Shown: positions 25,285 through 35,487, counted from the first letter of the stretch. The stretch is 64,000 bases of DNA from Oscillatoria princeps RMCB-10 (GCA_019359235.1 JAHHHT010000006.1:271758-335757), one strand, 5' to 3'. Program-made: numbers and translations. The notes: generated from the letters alone by a model not told the origin.

Positions 25285-27048
25285 TCATCCCCCACCTCTT
25301 CTGCCGCCGCCAGAACCGCCGGCACCTGGCGGGCCCATACCTGGGAACATCGAGGGCGTTCTGGAAGCTGGGCGTTCTCCCCGGGGAAAGCTAATCAGAA
25401 CTTTGTCCCCTTCTTCTAGCCCGGAAACAACGACCGTCTTGTCCTCCACCGTGACGCCGGTGGTGATGGGTTGAAATTTAGGCCGGCCATTCTCTCCTTT
25501 ACCGGCCAGATAAACGCCGGTTCCCTGCTGCTGGCGCACGATTGCTATCGTTGGAAGCACCAGGGCATTATCCAGCTTGCCCACGTTAAACTTGACGCTG
25601 ACATTCATGCCCACCTGCAACAGCTTCTCGGGATCGTCCAGCGATATGTGAACCTCAAAGTTGGTGACGTTCTGCTCGACGGTGGACTGGGTTGCTACTT
25701 GCGTGACTTTTCCCTGAAAGGACTTTCCAGGATAGGCATCCGCTTCAATCGTGACGCTTTGCCCGAGTTTGATTTTTGGCAGGCTCGTCTCGGCCACCTT
25801 GGCAACAATTTGGTTAGCTGAAGCTAGCGCCAGAATAGAAGATGAAGTGGCTGAAGAAACCGAACTGCTAGAGGTGGTTGGCGTAACAAACGAACCCGGA
25901 TCGGCGTATTTGCGCGTCACAATGCCGCTAAAAGGAGCGCGAATCACAGTGTCGTCAATTTGTGTTTGGACAGAAAGCAAAGATCCCTCAGCACTCATCA
26001 CTTGAGCGCGAGCTTGTGCGATTTCTTCCTTTCGGGCACCGGCTTGCTGCAAGTTGAGTGCCTGTTTTGCCTGTTCTACCTGAGCTTTTGCCTGTGCGAT
26101 CTCTTCGGGACGGGCACCGGCTCGCTGCAGGTTGAGTGCCTGTTTTGCCTGTTCTACCTGTGCTTTTGCCTGTGCGATCTCTTCCGGACGAGTGCCGGAC
26201 TGCTGTAAATTGAGCGCCTGTTTTGCCTGTTCTACCTGTGCTTTAGCGCTCTCATAGGAGGTGCGGGAGCTGTCAAGTTCCCGCAGGGAGATAGCACCGG
26301 CTTTATAAAGCTCCTGGTTCTGATTGTAGGTGAGTTCCGCCTGTTGCAAATTGGCTTGTGCGGAAGCGACTTGAGCTTGCGCTTGGCCGATTTCTTGGGG
26401 GCGATTGCCCGCCTGCAGCCGGTCGAGATTCGCTTGCGCCGATGCCACTTGCGCTTCTGCTTGGGCGATTTCTTGGGGGCGATTGCCCGCCTGCAGCCGG
26501 TCGAGGTTCGCCTGTGCCGATGCCAGTTGCGCTTGTGCTTGGGCGATTTCTTGGGGGCGATTGCCCGCCTGCAGCCGGTCGAGGTTCGCCTGCGCGGATG
26601 CGACTTGGCCTTTGGCCTGAGTTAGCTGTCCCTGGAACTGGGAGTCATCCATATATGCCAGAATTTGCCCCTTTTCGACCCGATCTCCCTCTTTCACCAG
26701 CAATTCCTTGAGCACGCCAGAAGTCTTCGGACTCACATTGACGGAGAGCTCAGGCTGCACGGTGCCATTGGCTGAAATGCTCACCGGCACATCAATACGC
26801 TCCACTGTCACCGTTTGAATTCGGCGTCTGGCTTCCTGGCGCTGAGTGGCGGCTAGCTGAGTGTACCCAACATAGCTCCCACCGGCTAACAGGCTCAGAA
26901 CCAGAAGTCCGAGCAACCATTTCGGGACTTTCAGTGGAAGCTTAACCCTGTCTTTCACAAGTCCAAGTCTCTCCTCACTTTCTTGAGCCTCGACTCGCCG
27001 CACAGGGCGGTCGAGACTAGATCCAAGCATTCCGAGCCAATGGTTCAT
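25285..27048 (-). CDS. MacA/HlyD-type membrane fusion protein
   Basis: This is a 587-residue periplasmic adaptor. After a 40-residue cytosolic leader there is one membrane anchor (WLLGLLVLSLLAGGSYVGYT), a biotinyl-lipoyl half (VSPKTSGVLKELLVKEGDRV) and a long coiled-coil hairpin. The hairpin is built from direct repeats: four units of ASAQANLDRLQAGNRPQEI type and three of AKAQVEQAKQALNLQQ type. The second lipoyl half (VIRAPFSGIVTRKYADPGSF), a beta-barrel and a Gly-rich tail (GAGGSGGGRRGGG) follow. The hairpin is longer than in E. coli MacA. It is the first gene of the operon. Its leader MNHWLGMLGSSL recurs at 35487. Confidence 0.93.
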   Translation of the reverse strand: MNHWLGMLGSSLDRPVRRVEAQESEERLGLVKDRVKLPLKVPKWLLGLLVLSLLAGGSYVGYTQLAATQRQEARRRIQTVTVERIDVPVSISANGTVQPELSVNVSPKTSGVLKELLVKEGDRVEKGQILAYMDDSQFQGQLTQAKGQVASAQANLDRLQAGNRPQEIAQAQAQLASAQANLDRLQAGNRPQEIAQAEAQVASAQANLDRLQAGNRPQEIGQAQAQVASAQANLQQAELTYNQNQELYKAGAISLRELDSSRTSYESAKAQVEQAKQALNLQQSGTRPEEIAQAKAQVEQAKQALNLQRAGARPEEIAQAKAQVEQAKQALNLQQAGARKEEIAQARAQVMSAEGSLLSVQTQIDDTVIRAPFSGIVTRKYADPGSFVTPTTSSSSVSSATSSSILALASANQIVAKVAETSLPKIKLGQSVTIEADAYPGKSFQGKVTQVATQSTVEQNVTNFEVHISLDDPEKLLQVGMNVSVKFNVGKLDNALVLPTIAIVRQQQGTGVYLAGKGENGRPKFQPITTGVTVEDKTVVVSGLEEGDKVLISFPRGERPASRTPSMFPGMGPPGAGGSGGGRRGGG

Positions 27049-27332
27049 GTTCAGTTCAAATTTTTTTTTTAGACTGGAGAATTTTGCCTGGGGTTCAAGC
27101 TAAGGTGCTAGCTCTAGGGCCAGCGGCAGCTCCCGCTGTTCAGGCCGGCTCTGTGTTAAAGTAGGTTAATATAACTTGCTACAGCTATGGTAAATGATTT
27201 GTGAAATCCGCCAGTAGGGGCCAGCGACCGGAAAGCCCCTACTGCCTGAGCTGTTTGCGCCGGGAGCAATCTCCTTTATTTCACGATTCAAAGAGGATGG
27301 CTACCAGCACTGTGCCCTAAAACGTATTGCCT
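27049..27332. other. Upstream region of the efflux operon
   Basis: This should carry the efflux-operon promoter (minus strand). The block 27028-27158 is homologous to 35459-35599, including CAGGCCGGCTCTGTGTTA. A short inverted repeat, GTAGGGGC...GCCCCTAC, lies at 27213-27243. Confidence 0.5.
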
Positions 27333-28787
27333 TCAGCCACACAGCTGAAGATACTGCTGTTGAATCGGGATTTCCAGGGAAAACTCCGTCCCCTGACTGG
27401 GTTGCGAAACACATCCCAACTTGCCCCGATGCTTTTCTACCACAATTTGCCAGCTAATCGACAGCCCAATTCCAGTGCCTTTGCCTGGGGGTTTGGTCGT
27501 AAAAAAGGGGTCAAATATGTGGCGGCGCACCTCTTCTGACATTCCCGGGCCATTGTCGGCAATTCGGACAGTTATCTGATGCCGGTCCGTCACCTCGGTG
27601 CGAATCCGGATAAAGCTGGGATTTGCTTTAATTTCTTCTGCCGTCCTCTGTTTGTTGTGTTCATCTATAGCATCGATCGCATTCGCCAGGATATTCATAA
27701 AAACTTGATTCAATTCGCCGCCATAGCACTCTACCAAGGGCAGATTTTGGCCATACTCCTTAATCACCTCAATGCCAGGGCGGTCGGGCTTAAATTTGAG
27801 CCGGTTGTGCAAAATCATCAGCGTGCTGTCAATGCCCTCGTGGACGTTCACCGGCTTCATTTCTAAGGAATCTTGGCGCGAGAATTGCCGCAGCGACAGA
27901 ACAATCTGGCGGATGCGCTCGGCTCCTATTTGCATGGACGAGAGCATTTTCGGCAAGTCTTCGACAATAAAATCTAGCTCGTTTGTGTCTAATTTTTCAA
28001 CAATTTCTGGCCCTGCATCGGGATAAATCTGCTGGTATAGATTGAGGATATCAAGCAGATTTTTTGTATAGTCGCGAACGTAGGAAAGATTTCCGTAAAT
28101 GAAATTAACCGGATTATTTATTTCGTGAGCTACACCAGCCACCAGTTGCCCCAAAGCCGACATTTTTTCGCTTTGAATCAGTTGAGCTTGCGTTTCTTGG
28201 AGCTGCCGGAGCGAGCGCTGCAATGTTTCCTCAGCTTGCTGCCGCTCTCCTATTTCCTGATGCAGCCTCAAATTAGCTCGCGTCAGTTCCACCGTCCGAT
28301 CTTCTACTCGTCTTTCTAACTCCGCTGCTAGTTTTTCGCGCTCGGCAACCTCTTGTTGCAAACGCTCATTTTGAGCCTGGAGTTTTTTGGCCATAATTCG
28401 GATACTCAGATGGGTTTTAACCCTCGCTAAAACCTCTTCCTGCTGAATCGGCTTAGTGATATAATCCACCGCTCCAGCATTAAACCCTTTCACCTTGTTT
28501 TCCGTGTCGGCTAGGGCCGTCATAAAAATCACGGGAATGTCTTTTGTTACCTCCGAAGCTTTCAAGCGCTGGCAAGTTTGAAACCCATCCATCCCCGGCA
28601 TTAGGACGTCAAGCAGGATAATATCCGGCAGAGAATATTCCACTTTCTTGATAGCGCTTTGACCGGTGCGAGCTACCAAGACCTTGAAGCCATACAGCGT
28701 TAAAAACTCAAACAGCAATTGCAAATTATTTGGATTGTCATCTACGACTAAAATCGTGTCCTGTTCTGAAGATGATTCCCCACTCAT
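27333..28787 (-). CDS. Response regulator-histidine kinase
   Basis: This is a 484-residue soluble protein. The REC domain (residues 11-130) has the phospho-acceptor Asp60 in ILLDVLMPGMDG and Lys112 in ITKPI. A coiled coil (~135-205) follows. The HisKA domain has His221 in GVAHEINNP. The HATPase domain has N-box NILANAIDAI, G1 ADNGPGM and G2 GKGTGIGLSIS. REC-HK order is typical of cyanobacterial phosphorelay outputs that receive phosphate and signal onward. Its ATG overlaps the TGA of the preceding 2014-residue kinase gene in an ATGA, so translation is probably coupled and the two proteins likely work as a pair. Confidence 0.95.
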   Translation of the reverse strand: MSGESSSEQDTILVVDDNPNNLQLLFEFLTLYGFKVLVARTGQSAIKKVEYSLPDIILLDVLMPGMDGFQTCQRLKASEVTKDIPVIFMTALADTENKVKGFNAGAVDYITKPIQQEEVLARVKTHLSIRIMAKKLQAQNERLQQEVAEREKLAAELERRVEDRTVELTRANLRLHQEIGERQQAEETLQRSLRQLQETQAQLIQSEKMSALGQLVAGVAHEINNPVNFIYGNLSYVRDYTKNLLDILNLYQQIYPDAGPEIVEKLDTNELDFIVEDLPKMLSSMQIGAERIRQIVLSLRQFSRQDSLEMKPVNVHEGIDSTLMILHNRLKFKPDRPGIEVIKEYGQNLPLVECYGGELNQVFMNILANAIDAIDEHNKQRTAEEIKANPSFIRIRTEVTDRHQITVRIADNGPGMSEEVRRHIFDPFFTTKPPGKGTGIGLSISWQIVVEKHRGKLGCVSQPSQGTEFSLEIPIQQQYLQLCG

Positions 28788-31700
28788 GTGTTCCCCTCCA
28801 TATACTGCTCTACGAATTCTAGAATTTTTTCTTCTTCAAAATTTTTGGCCAATTGGCTCAAATGGCTTGCGAAAGGCCCATACTTAGCTTCTAACTGTTG
28901 GAGTTTTTCAACCTGTTTCTGGATGCCTCCGAGGTCGCCACTCATAGCGAGATCGAAAAGTACAGCCAACTCTTCAACAGGAGGAGCAATAATCTCTGGT
29001 TCTGAGATTTCTCCAGAGGGAGTCTGGGCTGGGTCATCAGGAGCGGACATCTCCGACTCTTCATAAATCCATTCTAAACCTAAATGGAAGCGCAGGCACT
29101 CTAAAAGTTCTTCGGCTCGGACAGGTTTGGGGACAAAAGCGTTGCAACCTGCTTCCAAACTCCCCTGATATTCGGTGGACATAACGCTGGCCGAAGTGCC
29201 GATCACTGGAACCTCTTTCAGTTCAGAAGACTTGCGAATTCGCCGCGTGGCTTCAAAGCCGTCCATCACCGGCATCACCAAATCCATTAAAATACAGTCT
29301 GGTTTAAAGGACAGGGCTTTATTCAGGCAGTCTTGCCCGTCGGTGGCCTCAATAACTTCAAACCCAAGAGGAGCCAGCAGATTGACGAGAACCGAGCGAT
29401 TTTCCCATTTGTCGTCCGCGACCATAATTTTCCGCTTAGCACCGGCAAACCCCCTGACGATTTTTTCCGTTTTGTTGTGACGCGCTGCCCAGTCTTCCAC
29501 TTGGGGCAACTCCAGATCGAACCAGAAAGCGCTGCCTTTCCCTAAAGTGCTTTCCACTTTCAGTTCGCCGCCCATCATCTCGACGATTTGGCGGCTAATG
29601 GCCAGCCCCAGTCCGGTTCCTTCTATCTGGCGAACGGTGTCGCCCACCTGCTCGAAGGGCAAAAATATCTTTGACAGTTGCTCGGCGGCGATCCCGACGC
29701 CGGTGTCTTCTACTCGAAAGCGAATTTTCGGAACTGCCGGTCGCCAAGATGGCCCACTCCCCATTGCCCATTCCCCACTGTCTGTGACCCCTACCTTGAA
29801 AGTAACCCCCCCCGCTTCGGTAAATTTTACCGCATTGCCGAGCAAGTTAATTATAACTTGCCGCAACCTTTTCTCGTCCGCGCGGATGCCGGTGGGCAGT
29901 GGCGTCACCGGCTCGTACATCAGCGCGATTCCCTTCTGTTCGCCTTTGATGCGGCAGATTTCTACAATCCCTTGCAGAAAATCCGAAAAAAGAAACTCGC
30001 TCGGGTGGAGTTCCATTTTGCCCGCTTCAATTTTTGACAAATCTAAAACGTCATTGATTAAGGTAAGCAGGTGATCGCCGCACTGGTGAATGATGTGAAC
30101 TCCAACGTTTTGCTGTTCGGTGAAATTTTTGTTGCGTTTGAGGATTTGAGCGTACCCCAAAATCCCGTTGAGCGGCGTTCTCAGTTCGTGGCTCATGTTG
30201 GCGAGGAATTGGCTCTTGGCGCGGTTCGCTGCTGCGGCTGCTTGCTCGGCGAGCTGGCGCTCTTTGATTTCCACTTCCAGACGCGAATTTTTTTCTTTGA
30301 TCTCCTGGGTTCGCTCCTCAACTTTGGCTTCTAAAGTGTGGCTGGATTCCTCTAATTTCTGGTTAGCGGTTTCTAAATCCGCATAGATGCGGGCATTTTC
30401 AAGCGAGACCGCAGCCTGAGCTGATAGCATGCGCAACACTTCCACCCGTTTCGGCGTAAAAGCCCCGGCAATTAGGTTGTTTTCCAGATAAAGAATTGCA
30501 TTGAGTTTGCCTTGATAGAAGATGGGCGCACACAGGAGAGATTTTGGTTTGTGTTGGGCGATGTAGGGGTCAGTGTTAAACACGCTCTCGCGGCTGGCAT
30601 CGTTTACAACCACATCTTTCTGAGTTCGGGTGACATAATTCAGCACCGAGACAGGAAGCAGCCCAGAAGTGGCCACCGGCAGCGATTGCAGCACCCGCAC
30701 CTCATCTTTAGTCCCGGACGCTTCTACGACGAATTCGCCGGATTTTGAGAAAATGAGCGCTCCCGTTTCAGCGCCAGCATTTTCTATCAAAATTTTCATC
30801 AATTTGTCCAGCAGGTGAGCGAGAACAATTTCGCCGGAAATCGCTTGCGACGCTTTCATCAGGGTTGCCAAGTCCAGAAATTCTGTTTGACTGCCGGTGC
30901 TCGTTAAAGAAGCAATCGTCACCGCGCGATCTGGAAGAGTTTCTGTAACCGGCGAGCGCATAATTAATTGCGGATATCGCGCTTCCAAATCTTCGACTTT
31001 AGCTTTGGCACCCCAGCGGACATAGCCATAGTAGGCATCCGTCATATAAGTTTTCGCAATCTTTTCTCTACCGAGGGATAGCTGAAACTCCGCCGCCAGT
31101 TCATTCGCTAAGGCTTCTTCCTGGGTACAACCCTGTTCCCTGGCTCCAGCTATTGCCCGTTCGTAATAATCCATTGCTTTTTCATTTTGTTCCAAAACCC
31201 CACTCTGTACTGCTTCCACTAGGTCATACTTATGCTGGAAGTTAGACGGAGCGTGGAACGCCCAAGTCTTCATCTTTTCTTGATTGACTTCTACTTCGCT
31301 CAGGTACTGTTCTTTTTCTTGCGGTTGGGCTTTCGGATACAGCGCTAGGAGAGCCAGAGAGTGGTAGAAGTTGTAGAAGACACTGTGCATTGACCCACTT
31401 CCGAAGCCGGCATATTCTGACGCTAATTTTACGCTCGATACTGCCCCTTCATAATCTTTGAAGGAGTAAAGGATAATAATTTTAGCGACCCAGTAAAGAA
31501 ATAGCACCGTCCCATTTTTCGACTCCTTTAGAGAGGAAATAATTTTCTCTTCCCTGCCGCCGAGCAAGCGATTATTGTCCCGGACTTTGCCGAGCAGTAT
31601 TAGAACTAATTGCCGGTATAAATCGATGCATAAAGTGTCGTGTTCTTGCTTCAGCTTGACAGTCATAGCGACATATTTGGCCTGCTCGCGCTCAACTTTT

Positions 31701-34700
31701 TCCAGCTCCTCACCACTAAAAATAGTGAAATAGCAATAATGTGCGGCTGCGTGACAAGCAAATTCTAAATCTCCCACTTCTAAACCGATTTGAATGCCCT
31801 CAATCAAAGGCTCTAGATTTTCCCTGATTGGCTCTTTCCAGTGTCTGGCAATTCCATAATATACAGGAATAATTTTGCATTTAATTTGTTTGGCATCAAT
31901 TTTATCTAGCAAAGTAACGGCTTGTTTGCCAAATCGATATCCAGACTCTATATCTCCCATTGGCCCACACAAGACCGCCCCATACCAAACATAGGCATAA
32001 GCAGATTCGGGCGAATTTCCATACTCGATCGACAAAGAGATCATCGTAAACAGAACCGGCAGCAGCATCGCTGCATTTCCCAGATAAGCCGCTATGACGA
32101 TCGCCATTAATATCCGCATGGCGGCAAGTTTATCGAGATCCGTCATTGACGGCAGGTCAGCTAGCTCGTCAATAATCAATTCTTGCGGAGGTTCTTGTTC
32201 CAGGCGAACACCTAACATTTCCAGAATCTCTATGCCGGTATCCACAGCTGCTGGCATCCGGTTTTGAGCGATATTAAACTGAATTTTTAGCTCGTACACC
32301 TTGACTTTTTCAAGGATGGTTTTCGCTTGTTTCAGGATGGCATCAGATAACTGTTGCGAGCGCTCAAAGTTGGTGGTTGTGAATTCTGCTTCTGCCGCTT
32401 CCAGATAAAGGCTTAACGTCAGGTCATACTGACTCTCCCAGCTATCCGCACCAAGCAGTCCCAACCCCACATTCAAATATTTGACAGCGGACTCATACGC
32501 AGTTGCAGCTTTCGCTTTTTGACCGGCGGTGAGATTGAGTTGGGCAAGTTCGTATCTTTCCGCTGCAGAGGTGAGTAAGTCAGTCCCGTAATTCAGTTGG
32601 TTGACGAGAGCGAAGATATTTTCTTTTCGTTCTTCGGGCGTTGTGCTTTGCAGCAGCAGTTGGCCAATTCTCAGGTGGGTCTCTTTTTTCTGGTCATCGG
32701 GAATCAGAGAATAGGCAGCTTGCTGCACTCGGTCGTGCAAAAACTTGTAGTCAACCTTGACATCCGTTAAACTCATCCCGCCGGATTCCTCCTGACTGAA
32801 TACCAGCGGAATTTTGTACTCATTGCTTAACGGCAAAATCAAACCGGCCTGAAGTGCCGGCCACAACTGTGCTGCAGTCACTAAGGACGATTCCTCGCTG
32901 ACAACGCTCAAAACGTCTAAGTTAAACGTGTTGCCAATACAAGCTGCCAGTTTTAAGACTTTCTGCGTATCGCTTGACAGCTTGCGAATATTTCTGGCAA
33001 TCAACTCGACAACGTTATAATCGCTAATGCCAATCGCTTGAATTTGCGCCAGTGACCACTCCCACGCGCCCGAGTACAAGTCATAGACTAACAAGTCTTC
33101 CTGGTAAAGGGTTTTAAGCAGTTGCGTTAAGAAAAAGGGATTCCCCTGAGTTTTGTTGAAAAGTAAAGCCGCGAAATTTCGCGTCTCTACAGACAGAGAT
33201 TCCGAACGCTCAGATTCATTTAAAGTATCGGCGATTAATTCTTCAACGTGAGCGAGCTGTAACGGGCCGAGTAGGAGCTCATTTACAGTCGCACCGGCCA
33301 GGCGAATTTTTTCAATGCTCTGAACGGTCGGGTGCGCCGGAAAAACTTCGTTATCTCGGTACGCGCCAATCAGCAATAAATATTGGCTGTCGCTGTCGGT
33401 TATCAGCAGTTCGATTAATTTCAGCGATGCCGAATCCGCCCACTGCAAGTCATCTAAGAAAACAACGAGAGGGTGTTCTTTGGCTGTAAATACGCCGATG
33501 AATTGTTTAAATACCCGACTGAAGCGGTTTTGCGATTCAGTGGCCCCCATTTCGGGTACGGGTGGCTGCTTGCCGGTAATGAGTTCGACTTCGGGAATCA
33601 CGTCGATGATGACTTGGCCGTTAAGACCCAAAGCCGATAACAGTTTTGCTTTCCAATTTTGAATTTGCGCTTCACTTTCGGTTAGCAGTTGCTGAACCAG
33701 TGACTGGAAGGCTTGAATCAGAGAAGCGTAAGGAATATTCCGCTTGAACTGGTCAAATTTCCCCGCAATAAAATACCCGCGCTGCCGCACAATGGGTTTG
33801 TGTACTTCATTTACCAAAACGGTTTTACCGATGCCGGAATAACCGGAAACTAGCATCAGTTCGGTGGTGCCGGCAGAAACTCGCTCGAACGTTTCCAGAA
33901 GAGTGGCAACTTCCGCCTCCCTCCCGTACAGTTTTTGCGGGATCAGCAATTGCCCCGCTTTATCGGCACTTCCGGCTATAAAGTCGAAAGTTGCGCCGAG
34001 CGTTTGCACCTTCATCAGACAGGTTTCCAGGTCAAACTTCAGCCCCAGGGCACTTTGATACCGGTCTTCGGCGGTTTTTGCCAATAATTTCATCACAATA
34101 TTTGAAATCGCCTCTGGGATTTCCGGATTCAGCGCGTGAGGCGGCACCGGCATCTTCGCAATGTGGCTGTGCACCAATTCCAGAGGCTCGCTGGCGTTAA
34201 AGGGCAACTCCCCTGTCAGCATTTCATAAAACGTGACGCCCAGGGAATAAAAGTCTGTCCGGTAGTCCACTGACCGATTCATTCTGCCCGTTTGCTCCGG
34301 CGACATGTAGGCCAGCGTGCCTTCGAGCAAGTCAGGATGGCTGAGTGTCGGGTTTTCTTTCTCCAGCCGCGAAGAAATACTAAAATCAATAATTTTTACT
34401 TGCCGATTGGCCGGACTTATGATAATATTCTGCGGCTTGATATCTTTATGAACAATTTGATTTTTGTGAAGCTCCTCCAGGGCAGACGCTAGCTGAATCG
34501 CGAGCCCGAGAAACTCAACAACTGGCACCGGCTGAGAATTCATCCAATTTTTGAGGGACTCGGCCCCCAAATCTTCTAAAATCAGCGCCAAGCCATTTTG
34601 ATAGCTTTCTAAGCTATAGGCTTTGACAATCCCTTTACTGTCGAGCGATTGAAGAATTTTATGCTCGTGCCGCAACCGGGTAATATCTTCTAGGCTGGGA

Positions 34701-34828
34701 TACTCGGACTTTAGGGTTTTGACAATAACGCTCGCACAATCGGCCTCGCGCCGACCCCGATAAACGACGGTTCTCACTCCCGCGTGAATGGATTCGATGA
34801 GTTGGTAACCCGGTAGGGTGATGTTCAT
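28784..34828 (-). CDS. Giant hybrid STK-AAA-GAF-histidine kinase-REC protein
   Basis: This is a 2014-residue signalling protein. Residues 1-275 are a Ser/Thr kinase (Lys37, HKDIKPQN with Asp129, IDFS Asp148). Residues ~290-560 are an AAA/STAND ATPase (Walker A SGYSGIGKT, Walker B VVFLDDLQWAD). A helical TPR-like region spans ~700-1290. A GAF domain (~1340-1490), HisKA with NMSHELRTPLNGILGYAQIL (~1550), HATPase (~1650-1800) and REC with MDLVMPVMDG (~1880) follow. The acidic C-terminal tail may be an Hpt-like region. Two dispersed repeats are inserted in frame (33170-33191 and 29753-29780). This architecture is known in filamentous cyanobacteria; the signal sensed is unknown. Confidence 0.93.
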   Translation of the reverse strand: MNITLPGYQLIESIHAGVRTVVYRGRREADCASVIVKTLKSEYPSLEDITRLRHEHKILQSLDSKGIVKAYSLESYQNGLALILEDLGAESLKNWMNSQPVPVVEFLGLAIQLASALEELHKNQIVHKDIKPQNIIISPANRQVKIIDFSISSRLEKENPTLSHPDLLEGTLAYMSPEQTGRMNRSVDYRTDFYSLGVTFYEMLTGELPFNASEPLELVHSHIAKMPVPPHALNPEIPEAISNIVMKLLAKTAEDRYQSALGLKFDLETCLMKVQTLGATFDFIAGSADKAGQLLIPQKLYGREAEVATLLETFERVSAGTTELMLVSGYSGIGKTVLVNEVHKPIVRQRGYFIAGKFDQFKRNIPYASLIQAFQSLVQQLLTESEAQIQNWKAKLLSALGLNGQVIIDVIPEVELITGKQPPVPEMGATESQNRFSRVFKQFIGVFTAKEHPLVVFLDDLQWADSASLKLIELLITDSDSQYLLLIGAYRDNEVFPAHPTVQSIEKIRLAGATVNELLLGPLQLAHVEELIADTLNESERSESLSVETRNFAALLFNKTQGNPFFLTQLLKTLYQEDLLVYDLYSGAWEWSLAQIQAIGISDYNVVELIARNIRKLSSDTQKVLKLAACIGNTFNLDVLSVVSEESSLVTAAQLWPALQAGLILPLSNEYKIPLVFSQEESGGMSLTDVKVDYKFLHDRVQQAAYSLIPDDQKKETHLRIGQLLLQSTTPEERKENIFALVNQLNYGTDLLTSAAERYELAQLNLTAGQKAKAATAYESAVKYLNVGLGLLGADSWESQYDLTLSLYLEAAEAEFTTTNFERSQQLSDAILKQAKTILEKVKVYELKIQFNIAQNRMPAAVDTGIEILEMLGVRLEQEPPQELIIDELADLPSMTDLDKLAAMRILMAIVIAAYLGNAAMLLPVLFTMISLSIEYGNSPESAYAYVWYGAVLCGPMGDIESGYRFGKQAVTLLDKIDAKQIKCKIIPVYYGIARHWKEPIRENLEPLIEGIQIGLEVGDLEFACHAAAHYCYFTIFSGEELEKVEREQAKYVAMTVKLKQEHDTLCIDLYRQLVLILLGKVRDNNRLLGGREEKIISSLKESKNGTVLFLYWVAKIIILYSFKDYEGAVSSVKLASEYAGFGSGSMHSVFYNFYHSLALLALYPKAQPQEKEQYLSEVEVNQEKMKTWAFHAPSNFQHKYDLVEAVQSGVLEQNEKAMDYYERAIAGAREQGCTQEEALANELAAEFQLSLGREKIAKTYMTDAYYGYVRWGAKAKVEDLEARYPQLIMRSPVTETLPDRAVTIASLTSTGSQTEFLDLATLMKASQAISGEIVLAHLLDKLMKILIENAGAETGALIFSKSGEFVVEASGTKDEVRVLQSLPVATSGLLPVSVLNYVTRTQKDVVVNDASRESVFNTDPYIAQHKPKSLLCAPIFYQGKLNAILYLENNLIAGAFTPKRVEVLRMLSAQAAVSLENARIYADLETANQKLEESSHTLEAKVEERTQEIKEKNSRLEVEIKERQLAEQAAAAANRAKSQFLANMSHELRTPLNGILGYAQILKRNKNFTEQQNVGVHIIHQCGDHLLTLINDVLDLSKIEAGKMELHPSEFLFSDFLQGIVEICRIKGEQKGIALMYEPVTPLPTGIRADEKRLRQVIINLLGNAVKFTEAGGVTFKVGVTDSGEWAMGSGPSWRPAVPKIRFRVEDTGVGIAAEQLSKIFLPFEQVGDTVRQIEGTGLGLAISRQIVEMMGGELKVESTLGKGSAFWFDLELPQVEDWAARHNKTEKIVRGFAGAKRKIMVADDKWENRSVLVNLLAPLGFEVIEATDGQDCLNKALSFKPDCILMDLVMPVMDGFEATRRIRKSSELKEVPVIGTSASVMSTEYQGSLEAGCNAFVPKPVRAEELLECLRFHLGLEWIYEESEMSAPDDPAQTPSGEISEPEIIAPPVEELAVLFDLAMSGDLGGIQKQVEKLQQLEAKYGPFASHLSQLAKNFEEEKILEFVEQYMEGNT
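29753..29780 (-). repeat. CCCATTCCCCA-type repeat inside the kinase gene
   Basis: CCCACTCCCCATTGCCCATT then CCCCACTG is the heptameric CCCCATT-type repeat normally seen between cyanobacterial genes. Here it encodes GEWAMGS in the HATPase domain, between the N and G1 boxes. Confidence 0.7.
33170..33191 (-). repeat. CGCGAAATTTCGCG repeat inside the kinase gene
   Basis: On the minus strand TGTAGAGACGCGAAATTTCG forms the core of a dispersed palindrome. It encodes VETRNFA just before the conserved NKTQGNPFF motif of the ATPase region. Confidence 0.6.
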
Positions 34829-35244
34829 TAAGGTTCTCCCGATCAGTACAAGTAACGCCAGTCAGCGGCACCGCGCTAAAAATGTCCCAGTTTTACCGGA
34901 AAGCCTCGCCAAGCCATTCAGAGCCACCCGGACATCTACTGCTGTCATTCTTTCTATATAATGCCCTGGAATTTTTAAAATGACACGGTTTTTAATAAAA
35001 TTTAATAAATCCGTATTTTCACTCTCCTGAAAACTTAAAAAATCTTGCGGGCCGAAAAGAAGCGATGGCCATGCAGAGGCCAAAAAAGTTTAACCGCTTC
35101 CAGCCCATTAACTTTTGCTTGCGCAGGCTTTGGGCAGCTAGAGCGCCGCTCTTGTAAGAGTTTCAAGGAAGTGGACAGGTGATCGGCCTGGCGATCCCTA
35201 TTTTGATATCCGCTCCCACAAATCCACTCCCACAGGCCCAAAGG
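34829..35244. other. Intergenic region without supported gene
   Basis: This region lies upstream of the giant kinase (minus strand) and should contain its promoter. Two short minus-strand frames are open but have no motif or ribosome-binding site. Nothing else was recognised. Confidence 0.4.
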
Positions 35245-35487
35245 TCAGCCTGTCCCCTGAGCCTCAGATCGTGAAGCCACTGTCTCCCCGCTCACTGACT
35301 GCCTCGCTTCTCTTGGTACAAGACTTGCCTCCATTCTGACAGCCCCTTCTTTGCCAAAACGACTTTGCTGAGTTTTCCCACTGACAGTCCAGTCAAAGGT
35401 CGCGCCTTCACCGGCTCCTTGAGAACCGGACGCCAGACAGGAACCATTACCGAGACTGGAGCCAAGCATTCCGATCCAGTGATTCAT
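35245..35487 (-). pseudogene. Duplicated leader of the fusion-protein gene (fragment or small gene)
   Basis: This frame starts MNHWIGMLGSSLG, nearly identical to the first 12 residues of the MacA-like protein (MNHWLGMLGSSLD). It then diverges into an 80-residue sequence with no recognisable motif (GEGATFDWTVSGKTQQSRFG ... ASRSEAQGTG). Its upstream region to 35599 also matches the efflux-operon upstream region. It may be a decayed duplicate or a small gene that captured the same promoter and leader. An in-frame ATG at 35532 would add 15 residues. Expression is unknown. Confidence 0.4.
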
